64,000 nt of DNA, taken from assembly GCA_021234155.1 (NCBI GenBank), contig JAJEKV010000226.1, forward strand, positions 188,001 to 252,000. Reading direction: 5' to 3'. Origin of the DNA: Isoetes taiwanensis (taxonomy: Eukaryota > Streptophyta > Lycopodiopsida > Isoetales > Isoetaceae). A program made the translations under genes and the position numbers. The notes under the pieces are model-generated. The model did no database searches, was not told where the DNA came from, and saw nothing but the letters and a program-made list of their open reading frames with translations. This document shows, in pieces, positions 1 to 11,861 of the stretch (position 1 is its first letter; every line of letters starts with the position of its first letter).

Positions 1-1180
1 GACTTTGGAAATCTAAGGGGATCTACACACAATCTGAGGAAATCTTGAGGACTTTGAGTGTGGCCAGGTGGAGTCACACCATTCCAGCTTCACACAAATT
101 TTTGAACCAGAAAATGGCCAGTAAAGAGAAATGTTTGCGGCGGCCTTGGCCGCCGCGATAAATTTCTTGTAATGCATAAATTCCATTATGCTTGTATTTG
201 TAATTTGCACTATGCTTGCATTATGCTTATTCAGTGGTTGATTTAGATTGTATTTGTGACACATTGGATCGAAATTGCAATTTTTGTTTCGAGGATAACT
301 CATCATCTAGTTTTGGTATAGTTTGGGCGTTGAAGACTAGGTTTCGCTTGTTGAAGACTAGGTTTCGCTTGACAAAGTAGACTGCTGCAAAATACAAAAG
401 CATTAGAACTAAGACAGATGTACACAATTTTTGTGCAAGTACAAGTTCGTCATATAAAAGGAAGCCCACCATTTCTTGAAGGAGCTATTGTAAGACGAGA
501 TTTCAGTTGATGGAGTAGACTGCCACAAAAGCAACCATTTGTTAAATCTAAAATTAGAAAATAAACATGGCAGTTCAGATACATGAAAGAAGCATCTTTC
601 CTACATAGTTTAGTCTCAAATTTGTGGTGTCAGTAACCCGATATTGGAAGGCAATTTTTTAGGATCTGCTTTATCGATGGAATCCAGATAATTCATATGG
701 AGCTGTCGATTTTTTTTTGAAACAAACAAGTAAGAAAGGTAAATGGAATATATTGAGTAGAACTAAAAATCTTACAAGAAATCTTACCATAAAAGTGCTA
801 GATTAAGCATCCAATGCCAACATTCTTAAGTTACTAATTAAAGCCTTATTTTAGCAGCCAGCATTCTTAGATACTCATTTAAAGCCTTATTTAGCATTTA
901 AAGCCATAAACTTTGTTGAAAAGCTAGACTAGTTTTCATTAACCACTCTAAGTTTCCAAAAAAAAAAAGAAACCCTTTAGGTTTTCCTTCAGGTTTCTGT
1001 TCTTGATTTTCTAACCCACATCGGGCGTAGGTAACGTAAGCAGCTCTAATAGCAAAGGCAAATTAGTAGCCAAACATATTCGAATCCTTCTGGCGCAGCT
1101 CGCCATAAGCTTCAAAACGAGCTCCAGATCGCCATGTCTGGCACAGAGGCGAAAATTTTGTGTACAGAGGCAAAATCTTG
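1..1180. other. No gene recognised
   Basis: AT-rich sequence with only short frames on both strands. The only clear structure is the GC-rich hairpin at 137-156, listed separately. A short direct repeat (gaagactaggtttcgcttg) occurs twice near 332-371. Confidence 0.6.
137..156. repeat. GC-rich perfect hairpin
   Basis: Arms GCGGCGGCC (137-145) and GGCCGCCGC (148-156) are separated by 2 bases in AT-rich surroundings. The right flank (GATAAATTTCTTGTA) resembles the right flank of a second hairpin at 25802-25820 (TAAATTCTTGTA), so the two may be copies of one small foldback element. Confidence 0.7.
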
Positions 1181-1183
1181 AGA

Positions 1184-1424
1184 AAATGCGATGTGTACAA
1201 CTATGGCATGATGCTAATGGAGCTGCTGAGCGGAAGAAGGGCGATGGAGGAGGTTTGATTGACGAGGTAGAGCTTGCTTGCCTGGATTAGAAGAAATCAT
1301 GGACGATAGATTGAGAGAAGATGAGGTGCAATGGGAAGGCGATATCAGGGCTTTCATTAACATTGCACTGCACTGCACACAAGAAGATTGCCAGAGGCAA
1401 AAATCTTCTTTGCTCTATTTCTGA
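1184..1424 (+). pseudogene. Receptor-like protein kinase C-terminal fragment
   Basis: The frame at 1184 reads KCDVYNYGMMLMELLSGRR, the subdomain IX pattern of plant receptor-like kinases (usual form KCDVYSFGMLLLELLSGRR). After a stop and a frameshift, another frame continues with IMDDRLREDEVQWEGDIRAF and then INIALHCTQED up to a stop at 1422-1424, which matches the subdomain X-XI end of S-domain/SD2-like receptor kinases. No catalytic loop or receptor part is present upstream, so this is a dead fragment of a membrane receptor kinase gene. Recognition is by motif only, and the exact subfamily is inferred. Confidence 0.7.
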
Positions 1425-1597
1425 AGATGGCTATTGGTGCAGACAAACCTCCTGAAGGCCAAGAGAACTCCGCCAGAATTCGCAAACCTGCCAACGATCG
1501 CCGCTTTGTAAACCTCCGCCGGAATGCTTACTCTGTTTTCAGAACAATTTTGCTGACATGGAGAATATGCCACGTGTCCGAAAATCATAGGGTAACA

Positions 1598-1643
1598 TGC
1601 CACCAATCGGTGGTTTCCAGTTGGAAACCACCTCTTGGTGGCA
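1598..1643. repeat. 46-bp near-perfect palindrome
   Basis: Outer arms TGCCACCAA and TTGGTGGCA enclose inner arms GGTGGTTTCCA and TGGAAACCACC. The only non-paired bases are two TC pairs and the central GT. It would form a strong hairpin in DNA or RNA. No matching coding frame; possibly the core of a small foldback element. Confidence 0.8.
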
Positions 1644-1693
1644 CGTATCTAAATACAAAATCTTGAAGAAAAAAACTTGAGTAGCCGGTCAGG

Positions 1694-1722
1694 CGGAATG
1701 GGAAGACCCACCTTCCATTCCG
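1694..1722. repeat. Short hairpin
   Basis: The arms CGGAATGGGAAG and CTTCCATTCCG pair with one bulged base around a 6-nt loop. It lies 50 bp after the larger palindrome at 1598-1643, so both may belong to one non-autonomous element. Confidence 0.6.
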
Positions 1723-3400
1723 TTGTGGAGGGACTGCCATGTGGCAGCTCGTGATTGATCCTCAGCAAAAATAGTGGACCCTATTTCTATTTTGTTGCCT
1801 AGATCGAAATACAGTAAAAAGGATAAAATGAATGTGTATCCATGATGAAAGAACTAGCACGGAACTAATCTGGATACCCTTTTCTTTTTTATTTTTGATT
1901 CACCAAATCTTATAAAGAACCTTTTGTTGGCTATTAACCAACAACATAAAAATATTAGTAGTTTCATCGTCATCTAAAACATATATATGTAGCCTTTGGA
2001 ATGTGAAGTCTTAAAATCTCACCATGAGAACATCATTGGCAAATTGGCAAAGCTTTCAAGACCCATTAAGATTCATACATAGAAATACTTTTTTTGGTGA
2101 ACTATACACGCAATATTACCATTTGGGCGCAACAAGGAAATGCAAGCTCCATTACATTCCTCTTTCTAGATGATTTACAATTTGGAGGGCTATGGTCCCT
2201 TTTGGAGCATAACCCAAAAAATATCTTTTGAGGTCAAAAGTTTCTCATAACCTATTTCTCATAATCCAAACAATAAATCCTAAGAAGCAGAAGTAACAAT
2301 TCTAAAACCTAAAATTAAAACCAACAATACCATGATACTGTAAGTAAGAGTTTTGAAGGAATTTCATGCAGCAGCAGAATATGATCTCACAAACAGCCAG
2401 TTCAAAAACTGGGGAAGAGGCTCATGCATGGTGTGATCACCGCCATGGCAAAAAGGGGCTTCGAGGCGAATTTCTTACAAATGAGATAGATCATATTAAT
2501 GTGCTAGGAGTGGCGAAACATCGATCGCTTTGATCGAGGCAAGTTGTTGAAAAATGTGGATAGCTCCCTCCCGGATGAATGGCTTAACGGAAAGCCGGGG
2601 CAAAAACGCAACATTGATCGCATGAAATTTGAAAACGTGTAAAATTAAAGGATATACGAAAATGGATGTCTATAGCTCTGCAATGCTTACTAGGTAGACC
2701 TATTGCGGTTATGTATGATGGCGCTTCTTTGGCGGTCGATCATCAAAACATGGTTTGTTTTCAGCGCCGATTTTATTCTAGAATCCACCTTTAGTGCAAA
2801 CCCGGTGAGGCATAGACCCGCGGAGCAATGGTTCATCGACCAAGCCAAACCACGTGGAGGCATAAATCCGCAAACAACCAAACATTATAAGCATATAAGC
2901 ATCAGAACCATGCTTTATAGTGCATGTTCATGCAAGCGCCCATGTTGGCGATGTAGAAATTTTGGATATAGCAACCAAGAAAATATCATTGCAGAGCCTC
3001 GGGTGGCCTCTGAGAGATCTTTGCACCAATAAATCTTGTATTGCCGTGAACCCGGTGGAGAAATCTTCCAAGAGTCCGCACAAAAGAGAACATAAGGCAA
3101 AAAAGACTAAAACCGATTGTCAAGGACATCGGATATCAAGAATGACCTTGCTTCTTCGGCTTCATGTCGATTCAGGTTGATAATGGATCATTTGGACGAA
3201 TGCAACGGAAGAATGTGAAACCAAAACGAAGAGAAAAAAATTACAGTGAAACCAAGAGAAACCTAGAAAAAGAAAACCTAGAGGTGAAATCTCGCCTTTA
3301 AATTAAGTTCGAAAGATCTGAACCGTCCAAATTAGGGCGTGGTCCATTACACAACATTATAATATAAGATTTTGGGCTTCTTCAGAGTCAGTGTCTGAGA
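1723..3400. other. No recognisable gene
   Basis: No family is recognised. The best frame is 2920-3180 (+), which starts HVHASAHVGDVEILDIATKK and ends in a lysine-rich stretch. It has no motif I know and no good start context, so it is not called as a gene. Confidence 0.5.
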
Positions 3401-3408
3401 TGGAAGGT

Positions 3409-3678
3409 TCACCATTCTCGACAGAGATCAATTGGCCGTTTCGGATCCATTGTGGCATTGAGATGGCCATCGGTGATAACAAGTTGGTCCGTGGCCCAAT
3501 GAATGAATACTCTTAGCCCTGGCCGGAAAAGGTCGTCCAACCGGCATTTCATAATCACCGGGATCTTCTCCCGCTTTCCAAACACCAAATTCCAAGGGGA
3601 ATTTGAGATCACCAATGCTGATGTGGAGAAGAGGAGTGACGCCTTGAGGACGCGTGATATGGCCATTTGCCAATTTGA
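3409..3678 (-). pseudogene. Outer gypsy element, second half of protease region
   Basis: The minus-strand frame reads LANGHITRPQGVTPLLHISI followed by GDLKFPLEFGVWKAGEDPGD, directly comparable to the plus-strand copy at 6775-6890. The match begins exactly at the break in the other half of the same protease region (21972 onward, same strand). The two halves therefore belong to one outer element interrupted by the 18.28-kb insertion. Homology to the intact copy fades near 3420, where the outer copy ends or decays. Confidence 0.85.
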
Positions 3679-3683
3679 TGTCA
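3679..3683. repeat. Target-site duplication TGTCA, left
   Basis: TGTCA precedes the unit that starts TGTTAGTCCC at 3684. The same five bases follow its other end at 21967-21971. Removing the unit and one TGTCA restores a sequence matching the uninterrupted gypsy protease region at 6760-6785 (reverse complement). Confidence 0.9.
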
Positions 3684-4276
3684 TGTTAGTCCCGTGCCTC
3701 CCCGTGCGGGACTATTCATGCACTCGATGCACCAGAGTCAAGCTCAAGGATCCTCGATCGACCCACGGGTCAGCCATCAAAGGCTCATGCGAAGACCAAG
3801 CGGCGGAACCCACTTGCAGTCAAAGCCTTTGGTCAAATCAACAAGAGCGCCGCTCGGACAAGTGACGGCCGTCACCGCCTCGGCGGCGTCGGGGTCCGGC
3901 GTGATTCTAGGCACTTCAAGAGGCACCGCCAACATTCCTCGCAGAATCGGGCCTCCTTCCGTGAGTCGGCACCGAGATCAGTCCGAGTGTTCATATTGGG
4001 CCCAAGGCCATTGTACTATATATATGAGTAGAGCTAGCACATGAGTTTTTAGATGAGTTTTGAGTCTTGTCTCCTTTTCGTTTTCTCTCTATTTGCGAGA
4101 GCTCATGTATTTTCATCATTGACATCAAGGAAGCTTATCATCTTTCTCTCATTTGTTACATTTTTTCTTCTTCTTCTTCTCTTCTTGCAAATCGGCGTGA
4201 CATAGTCCCCGGACTCTCCCAGTAGATCCACGGGTCCTCACAGTGTCTTCCGGAGTTCCCCGAACCTGGACCCAAA
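3684..4276 (+). repeat. Gypsy LTR plus leader, plus orientation
   Basis: It starts TGTTAGTCCC. A TATA-like run (tactatatatatgag) lies near 4014-4026, followed by a CT-rich tract near 4165-4190. It aligns almost base for base with the reverse complement of 21389-21966 and more loosely with that of 24540-25111. The LTR proper probably ends near 4240 (...gtcctcaca) and the rest is leader. The TATA position and the gag remnants that follow show that transcription would run into the element. Confidence 0.85.
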
Positions 4277-4299
4277 CATCGCGCGGGCCGCCGGGTTAC

Positions 4300-6440
4300 G
4301 ATTCTATCCTACTTTCTTACGCCGCCATGTTCCGTCGAAGTAATTTCACGCCGAAGAACTCCTTTCTCGACGGCCTTTGAGGCGCCATCGGCGTCGAAGC
4401 GTTTCGCTGACATGTATGGAACTGCTTATGACATAGAGGGAGGCCATCTTCTGGCCTAGGGCTCGGTCGGCGCCACCCACACCTCGCGGTCTGTCTCGTC
4501 AGTTCCGCCCCAAGCGTGCAAACATTGCTCACAACCTCAGTCCCCTCATCACTATCGGGGAGCCTTATCGGGCTCAACCTTCTCAAACCGTACTTTCATA
4601 CCCCTCAACATGCCTACATCCATCATTCTTCGGGCCATACGCCTCTTCCTTCACAACCATCATCTCCCGGGTGGGCACCCGGCTATCCACATCGTCTCCT
4701 TTGGCGCCTACCAGAATATCCTTTCCCTACGTTTCCCCTTCGCCCTTCCTTCGTTTACAACCTTACAGATCTCAAAACCAATGCCCCGGCTACGCGGGTT
4801 TCTCAACCGCAATCACCCTTCATCGGGGTCCCGGGCACCATGCCACATCCCACTCAACCTCAATATCCTCACTATAATCTTTTTCTGTGCCCCAAAGCAC
4901 TTTTACATCTACCTTTCGGACTGAACCGACTTATCCCACCTTTGGCAACACGAAAGGCAAACCGTTAGACCAAAGTGCTCAGCCCACATGGAAGAATTTG
5001 AGGCTCGGCTGTCCTAAATGGTCATGCGCCAACCTCAACTGAAATTCCACATCTTTTCCACCACCTGCGGTGGCTCTCCTCATCAATGGCTCATGTCCAA
5101 CAAAAGCCATTGGAAACAAGGCTGGTCCGAAATGCGCCTTTGCTTTTACGTCTCATTTGGGGACCACGGATGATGATCAACTTCATCTCAAGCAACTCAA
5201 TGAACTTCAACAAGAGCCCAATGAGTCCGCCCCGGGATTTTGCGGATCGACTTCATATTACGCTAAGTAAGCTCAAGGAGTACCCCACCTGAGCCGGATT
5301 TTGGTGCGGTTTCTCCAAGGACTTCCTCCGGCTATTCGACTCATGATGAATACTGCGTCCCAAGACTTTGGGCGGGGCTATATCGACCTTGTCAATCACT
5401 CCGTCAATGTTTCCTCCCCGAGGCGTGGCTCTTCAAGAGCTCCCGTTCATTCCACTGTCATGGTTCCACAAGCGGCCGTTCGGCCTCAACACGCTAATCC
5501 GCAGTAGCTTGATCAAATCGGTGCCATATTTGCAAATACCAAGGCCATTTGGCAAATGAGTGCAACTCCACCAATGGCCCGCCTCATTGCAAGCGATGCA
5601 ACATGTGCAATCATGCCGCGGAAGAGTGCACTTTTCGCACTCATCCCCACACCGTTCGCAACAAAATGGTTTATCAAGTGCAAAACCACACCTCAAAGAA
5701 CAATCGCACTATCAAAGACCACCATTTCGGGTGCAGCCCACGCCCAACTCTATCAGCGGGGAGCAACCGGGGGATCCCAACCAACGCCCTCCTTTTGATC
5801 CTTCTAAAGCTCGGTGTTATCATCGGCTCAAGAATGGGGTCATACCACCACGGCGTGTCCTCAACTTCCACAAGTTCGTGCGGCTTCCGGCACAAATCGG
5901 ACCACATCGGTCCGCCTTTACGGCTTACCAACTCTACGGATTGCTAATGGCAAACAAGGCCCGAGACCAGTTCTTAAGAAGCCACCAAGAGCCTCGGCAA
6001 ATCACGCTTATCAACCAGCTCCAAAGAAATCAACCTCGGTGGATCAACAAGCCCAAGAGGAAATTTTTCGGGCACTTAATCCTCCAATCGGTAGTCAAAT
6101 TGGGTTGGTTTAGTTTCACGCCGGACCAAGGCATCACGTCCCTTGACCATTATTCGAGAATGGCACGCAACCTGCCTTTGCGGTTGACACCATTCCTCAT
6201 GAGGGCGAAAAAAAAGGTTCACTTTGCACTGACTTGGAGAAGCTCATGCCAAATGTCATGCCCAAAGTTCGCCAAAGCATTTTGAACCTCATGCAAGCAA
6301 GCTGGCGAAGGCCGCACATTGGCAAACGTTCATGCCACCACGAGCTCAACAAAGACAAGATACCCCTTCCACATCTCAACCTCCACGCCTCGGGACGTAT
6401 CCCAATATTGCTCACAGGTTGACTTACTCAAAAGAAGTTG
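4300..6440 (+). pseudogene. Gypsy gag remnant with two zinc knuckles
   Basis: Frame-shifted pieces match the minus-strand gag at 24520-22600. The recognisable part is two CCHC zinc knuckles of form C-x2-C-x4-H-x4-C: CHICKYQGHLANEC at 5522-5563 and CKRCNMCNHAAEEC at 5588-5629. These bind element RNA during packaging in Ty3/gypsy gags. Upstream is a proline-rich stretch (4516-4968) and a capsid-like region (about 4985-5480) split over three frames. Many frameshifts and stops rule out a functional protein. Confidence 0.85.
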
Positions 6441-7242
6441 CCGCTTCCCGCCACGCACTCCCCGCTTTGATGGAACCAAAGCAGATCCTTTTTCTCATGT
6501 GCCTCTAGAACTCCAAGAGGAGCTCGCCAAGATCAAAATTCCTTTAAGCTTGGCAACCATTTTAAAACTCATTCACGCTCTCAAGGACCGATTACCACTC
6601 CCAACTGTTTTAGTTGGGGCCGTATTACCTCTACACCCACGGGTCCATGCCACGGTGGGTAATCAGCAAGTCAACCATGTTCAAATAGATGGAGGTAGCG
6701 CAGTCAATCTCATCACGGATAAACTCCGCCAAACAAATGGGCATCACACAACTCTTTCGGTGCCCCATATGACATCAAATTGGCTAATGGCCATATCACG
6801 CGACCTCAAGGTCACACCTATTCTTCACATCAACATTGGTGATCTCCGCTTCCCCATGGAATTTGGAGTTTGGAAAGTCGGGCGAAGATCCGTGTGACTA
6901 TGAAATGCTGGTCGGCGGACCTTTTCTCCGCCAGCAAAGAGTATCCATTATGGGACACGGACCCGGTTAGTCATCACCGATGGTCATCTCAATGCCACCA
7001 TGGACTTGCAAACAGCGGGGATCATTTACGTTGACAATGCGGAACCCTCTCTCTCGCATAATGATTTCAAGAAGCTCGAATATTTATCAAGTTCAGGCTC
7101 CACTGCGAAGTGCGCCTCTGTACCCTACCCGAATATCTTTGATCCTTGGGGAGAAATGACTCTTGATCGAGGACCAGTGGGTCGCTTTGCTTGACCCCCA
7201 CCGCTCCTTGCAATCGAATCCAACGCGTTGATCACTTTTCGA
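6441..7242 (+). pseudogene. Gypsy protease and start of pol linker
   Basis: The frame 6319-6897 contains VNHVQIDGGSAVNLITDKLR around 6670-6730. The active-site triplet is IDGG rather than the usual D[ST]G; the outer copy at 22000-22100 (minus) shares it, so this is a family trait. The downstream region carries ITDGHLNATMD-type sequence shared with 3409-3480. The linker at 7180-7240 (VALLDPHRS-like) matches 58735-58810 and then stops abruptly, where the nested DNA element begins. Confidence 0.8.
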
Positions 7243-7272
7243 GATGAACAAGATTGCGTATTAAACGGGGAG
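7243..7272 (+). repeat. Left terminal inverted repeat of the 8.5-kb element
   Basis: The sequence GATGAACAAGATTGCGTATT followed by AAACGGGGAG is inverted at 15696-15725 with about 80% identity by eye. It sits exactly where homology to the host gypsy linker stops. Confidence 0.6.
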
Positions 7273-7811
7273 CAAATCATTGAAACGAGCAAAAGGAATA
7301 TTCGAAAGATTCTTTTTTTTTTTAAAAAAGGGGGTAAAATGAGGTTTAAAAAAAAAAAGATGCATGAAATTCTATTTTGACCCCCGAAATGACTAAATTT
7401 TTTTGCAACGAAGGAATTGACTTTTTAAAGTGTCACTTTTCTTAGCAAAAAGAATGTTCTTAAAGTATGTTTTAAGAGAGAAACTCTAATTTCGTGAGGA
7501 TAAAATATTTAACAAAAAATTGAAGTAAGTCCGTAATTGAAACCGTAGTATTCTCAAAATTTGAAGATAGAATCTTCATATTCACATCAAAAAATTTATC
7601 TTTTTCTAAGACTCGCTTATGTGCAAAAGTGTGAGGAGTGATGAGAGAGGGATCCGGGGACGCCCTCATGTTCATTTATGCCATCGTCATCACCTTCACT
7701 TCTTTTCATCACTCGAGGAAGTGCTTGAGTTATCTTCCTCATCACTATCAAGCGAATGATTGAAGCATTGTCACCACCTTCTTCATCATCTTCTTCATAA
7801 TTACAAGCTTT
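7273..7811. other. Left subterminal region of the 8.5-kb element
   Basis: AT-rich with poly-T and poly-A runs (7310-7355). A minus-strand frame at 7472-7675 may be the decayed tail of the DUF7869 gene, but no motif confirms it. From 7681 to 7800 there are serine-codon-like repeats (cttcatcatc) on the plus strand. Confidence 0.4.
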
Positions 7812-10800
7812 TTAAGCAAATTGATAGTCTTCAGGCATTAGGACGATTGTCGATTTCAATTTAAAATCATAGCACAATATAGTCACGCCATTAAGGTTCA
7901 GCTCGTCCCTACAACCCACCTTCTTGGACTTTCTCCCTTTTCCTTGGCTTCTCATTTCTAACTCATATCTACCTTCAAAAGCATTTTTACGGCGTGTTGC
8001 AAGCCAATGAATCTTGAGTTTAGTGACTAAGCCTTCCTCCTTGACCGTGTCAAGCACTTTTGCTATCCGTAGCTGGTCGACCTTTGTCATCCTCCTCGGT
8101 CGGAAGAGCAATTAGCATACCTTTGGTAATTTTCGTGATATTACCTTGGGGCTCATTCCTGCGCCTTGGTCCGAGGTACATGACTCGGTCCTCCTCCGTC
8201 TTCTACTTCGGTGCAAATGTAGCAACCGCTTGACCTGCTTTGGTGTGGGGTTGATGGAAGGTGTTAGGCCATTGAAATGGTTCTTGCAACCTGTCTTAGA
8301 GCTATGTTTTGTACAACAATTTTCTCGCTCGAGAAAGAAATTACTCCACCACATCCGATCTTCTTCTAAGAAGTACTTAAAGCCTGAGGAAATTCCATTT
8401 TCAATGGCTTTTAAGGATGACTCTCGGGGTACTTTTCTTACGCTTGGACTCCTTAGGATTTTGAGAGGAAGTTGCTCAAGACGCTCTATGAAGGAAGTGT
8501 CGGAATATATTTAAGGAAGCGTAATCCCTCTGGGACTCAAGTCCTTAGTTGTGGTATACTTCTTCCCCTCAGAAGAAGCTTTGGCCATCCTTCAAGTAGA
8601 ACTTGATATGATGTTGAAAGGTGAGATCATTCAACTTGTTCACGCCTTGTTCTCTCGTTTGAACGTTGAGAGAAAACAAACTCTCTGAAATCAGCAGTCT
8701 CTTTAAGAAGATCGACCACTGGAGTAGGAGTGTAAGAATCTTCAATAATTCGAACTAAAGAAGGAAGACAGAAAGCCTTCTTCCTTCTAAGGCGCACAGA
8801 AAATCTGCTGAACATTTGGTCAATCTGATCATGAGTGTGGCCTACAAGTAAGAAACCGAGCTTCACTTTTCTAAAGATCCCTAGCTCCACTAACATGGCA
8901 CAAAGACGCGAAAAGAGTGTTTGATTCTTGTTCTCCCTTGTAGTATTGTCAAGTTGCGGATAAAGCAGCGGTGGTAATTGCTCTTGCTCGCGCACAGGGA
9001 CCTTGTTAAGAATTGTAATTGTGAGGTTGGGGTCACCATGCAAGTTTGGATACGTCAAAAAAACTTTGCACCTTAGACTTCCTTTGAAGACCATAGCTCC
9101 TACAAGGTGGACCTTAACAAAACATTCCTCTGGCACATCTTTAGGAATGTTCAAGAAATGTGGTAGAGTTGTTTTTTTTTGGTCCATTCCATCAATCACA
9201 ACAGACATGTATTGCAGTGGACGTTCAAGAGCTTTTTTTCTATGCTTGGCAAGCTTTCTTCTCTCTGCTGCTTGTTGTTCACGATGTCTGGCAAGGTTCT
9301 GTTGCACAATATCTGTAGAAGAAATCAGGTCAAAGCATTTTCTCTAAAACAAGTGAGAGATTGGAGAACATGAACTTACTTCTTTCGACCTCTGTCTTTG
9401 CAGTTTCTCGTTGACTCTTTAATTCTGCACACCTCGAGCAAACAGACATTCTATGTTTTCTAGGAATTTTCACAAGACCGAATTCACTTTTCCACAGTCT
9501 GGTGAAGTGTGAGTAAGAGATGTGCTGAAGCTGAGTGCAAGTCTCTTTGTACTCATTAAAAACATCTTTTTTGGTGATGTTATCAGTTAAATGATACATG
9601 TTGCTGTTAGGTAGCTTCTCACATGTTTCTCTAAAATATTTCTCCATCCAGGACACAGCAGCAAGGGCATGCATGGTTACAACTCTTCTTGGTCCACAAT
9701 GATCATCGATTGCTGGATTTTTGTCCAGTCTTTTGTGTATTCTAGACATTCTTGTGGACCCTAAACGGTGGACAACCATAAAACATTTCTGGCAAACTTC
9801 TTGACGGTTAATGTAGTGCAAGAAGGTGTTGCGGTCTGGTCTTACATGATAAGCTAAGTAGGCATTCTGGTCTGCCAATGTCATGGAACCAGTAGTTGTC
9901 TCTAACTGCTCGTAATTTAGCCATGTTAAGTCTGTTGATGCAACCCAATGAGCAGCATTTAGTTCTCAAAAGTCTCCTCATTTTCTGTTCATCCATAAGA
10001 TTTCTTCTTCTTGCAGAGGAGCAAGCCCTCAAACCAAAATCCACCTTGAATTTCTTTTGAAGATTGGCTTGAGAACATGTAATCTCTTTGTTCCTCGTTG
10101 GTGTCTTCATCTTCCGATGAAACTTCTACTCTGGGGTGACTTCCTCTCGTCCCGAGTGGTGTGCTTGTAGAGGAAAAACAGACCAATTGAAGTTGTTCCC
10201 GGAATAGGCGGGGTACAAAGTGTTAAAGGGTGGTGATGGCCCATAAGAGGTTGTGGCATCACCGTTCTTGTACCATCTTGAAAAGGAGTTCTTGCAAACA
10301 TCTCCTTTAGAGCCGGACTGGAATTTGCAAATCCATGTGTCACAACCCTTGTTGTGTGAAGAGGAGTGCATCTTTGGAGCTTCGTCCTCATTTGTAGTGA
10401 AGTCCTGGTGAGAGAAATTGTAGTGAATCTCCACGGTCTTACGTTTTTTCTGTGTTCCTTGTATGTTTGCACGAAGGAGGCGAAACTACAAAAGGGGGGG
10501 GTAGCTTGTTCTTGAGCACCCTTTGTTGTGGAGCTTCTGCAGTCAAGTCCCGGGGATGGAGCAAAGGGTGGTGGCAGCCCGCTCCGAACTAGTGGTGATT
10601 CTTTGGAAGGAGATGCCGCAGGCCGCCTACGTGACTTGGTGGCGGGTTGGAAGGGTGGTGGAAGTCTGTTACGTCTTTGGACTCGGTGTGTCTTAGAGAA
10701 GCAAGAACGATGAAGCAGAGGTAGGAGCTCCAGAGAATCTGGCCTTCGAAGAAAACGACGTTGGTCCCAAGCGTGTCCTCAGAACCAGACGAGCTTGAGA

Positions 10801-10843
10801 CAACGAAAGGTGGTGGAAGTTTGTTGACGAAGCGGTTTGTCAT
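7812..10843 (-). pseudogene. DUF7869-type transposase-like protein, broken
   Basis: Read from 10843 downwards. The N-terminal part has a recurring LPPPF motif with serine/proline-rich spacers (10843-10490). Then comes a cysteine-rich stretch (KCCSLGCINRLNMAKLRAVR, near 9900-9970) and RQEVCQKCFMVVHRLG. After a clean 68-bp GT-AG intron (9312-9379) comes the core: SVVIDGMDQKKTTLPHF, QLDNTTRENKNQTLFSRLC and LLVGHTHDQIDQMFSRFSVR (9190-8760). The combination IDGMDQ, LDN-x-REN, GHTHDxID I recognise as the DUF7869 family, probably an RNase-H-like fold; the acidic residues are candidates for metal binding. A weaker C-terminal piece is at 8111-7812 (DAFEGRYELEM-like). There are frameshifts near 9890 and below 8620. 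The role as transposase is inference. Confidence 0.75.
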
Positions 10844-10859
10844 CTTAAGAACTGCAAAA

Positions 10860-11860
10860 CAGTGTAGAGTTTAGATAATGTTTCTCTACTGCAGAGCTTT
10901 TCTTATTCCAGAATACAAGCCCGCCCATCGAAAGTAGAACTTCCCTGCAACAATTAGTTTAAAGGCAAACTAAAAGCTATTCCCCAATACACTAGAGCAG
11001 AACAAGAAGGCCAAACGATTCCACTTCACATAGAAAACGAGCAAAGACGGAATGGACACCTTTAAAAGGAAATTTTGCCTTGGGCTGTGTGATTCCGCCT
11101 CGAGCTGAAAGTCGCCCAAACCGAATATAATATTCAGAGCTGTATTCCGATACTCATAGAGAAAACATGGAGAGGTGAGTAAGAAAGTACAAGGTACAAT
11201 CATTTGTGTAATGCTGTTTCTTATTCGAATACATTTCGCCCTTCCCTCGAAGGCGAAGTGTATTCCGGAATACACGTTAGCCTTCCCTCGGCGAAAAGTG
11301 TATTCCGAATCAGTTTTTAAGCCGGGGAGAAGCGAGATGTGTATTCGAGGAATACACTTTAAGCGGTAAGTTTATCCGGGAATACACTTACGCCAGAGAA
11401 GGCGTAAGTGTATTCCTCGAATACACTTCGGAGGAAAGGTAAAGTGTATTCCGGAATACACTACTTTGAGGAGTATGAAAAGTGTATTCAGGAATACACG
11501 TTAAGCAACTTCCCTCAAAAAAGTGTATTCGAATACACATTAAGTGTTCTTTGTTTTGTAAGGTAGTTTTCCGTGATTTTTTTTGTAGTGACTTTAGGTG
11601 TTTTTACGCTTTTAAAACTTGTTTAGACACGTTTTTTGTCAAGATTGCAGTTGTTGTTTTGGCATTTTGGTCCTCTTCTTGCCCTTGTTTTTCCTTTTCG
11701 CAAGACATTTTGTATACGGAATAGTTTTTGCCACCTTTCTCTAACAAGATCGTGTTTACACACAATTTGCCTGCATAAGAAGGCAGCAAGAAACAACACA
11801 AGAGAACCGTTAAAATCCCAACTAAAACCGCACCCACGAGAAGGGTTGAGGAGACATACA
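10860..11860. promoter_or_regulatory. Divergent intergenic spacer with palindrome cluster
   Basis: This is the space between the two divergent genes of the 8.5-kb element. It should contain both promoters, though no clear TATA box is seen. The dominant structure is the palindrome array at 11221-11538. A minus-strand frame (11870-11604) contains a hydrophobic stretch but shows no family features. Confidence 0.55.
11221..11538. repeat. Palindrome cluster 1 (GTGTATTC-n-GAATACAC)
   Basis: Palindromes at 11258-11275, 11339-11357, 11408-11426, 11444-11461, 11482-11499 and 11523-11538 have arms GTGTATTC and GAATACAC with 0-3 central bases. Half or degenerate sites lie at 11221-11233, 11298-11312 and 11370-11388. 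Spacers of 18-60 bp contain recurring ccttccctcg and gcgaagtg words. Arms are conserved while centres vary (CG, GAG, CTC, AG or none), as expected for binding sites of a symmetric protein dimer. Outlying copies lie at 10904-10917 and 11141-11152. Confidence 0.9.
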
Positions 11861-11861
11861 G

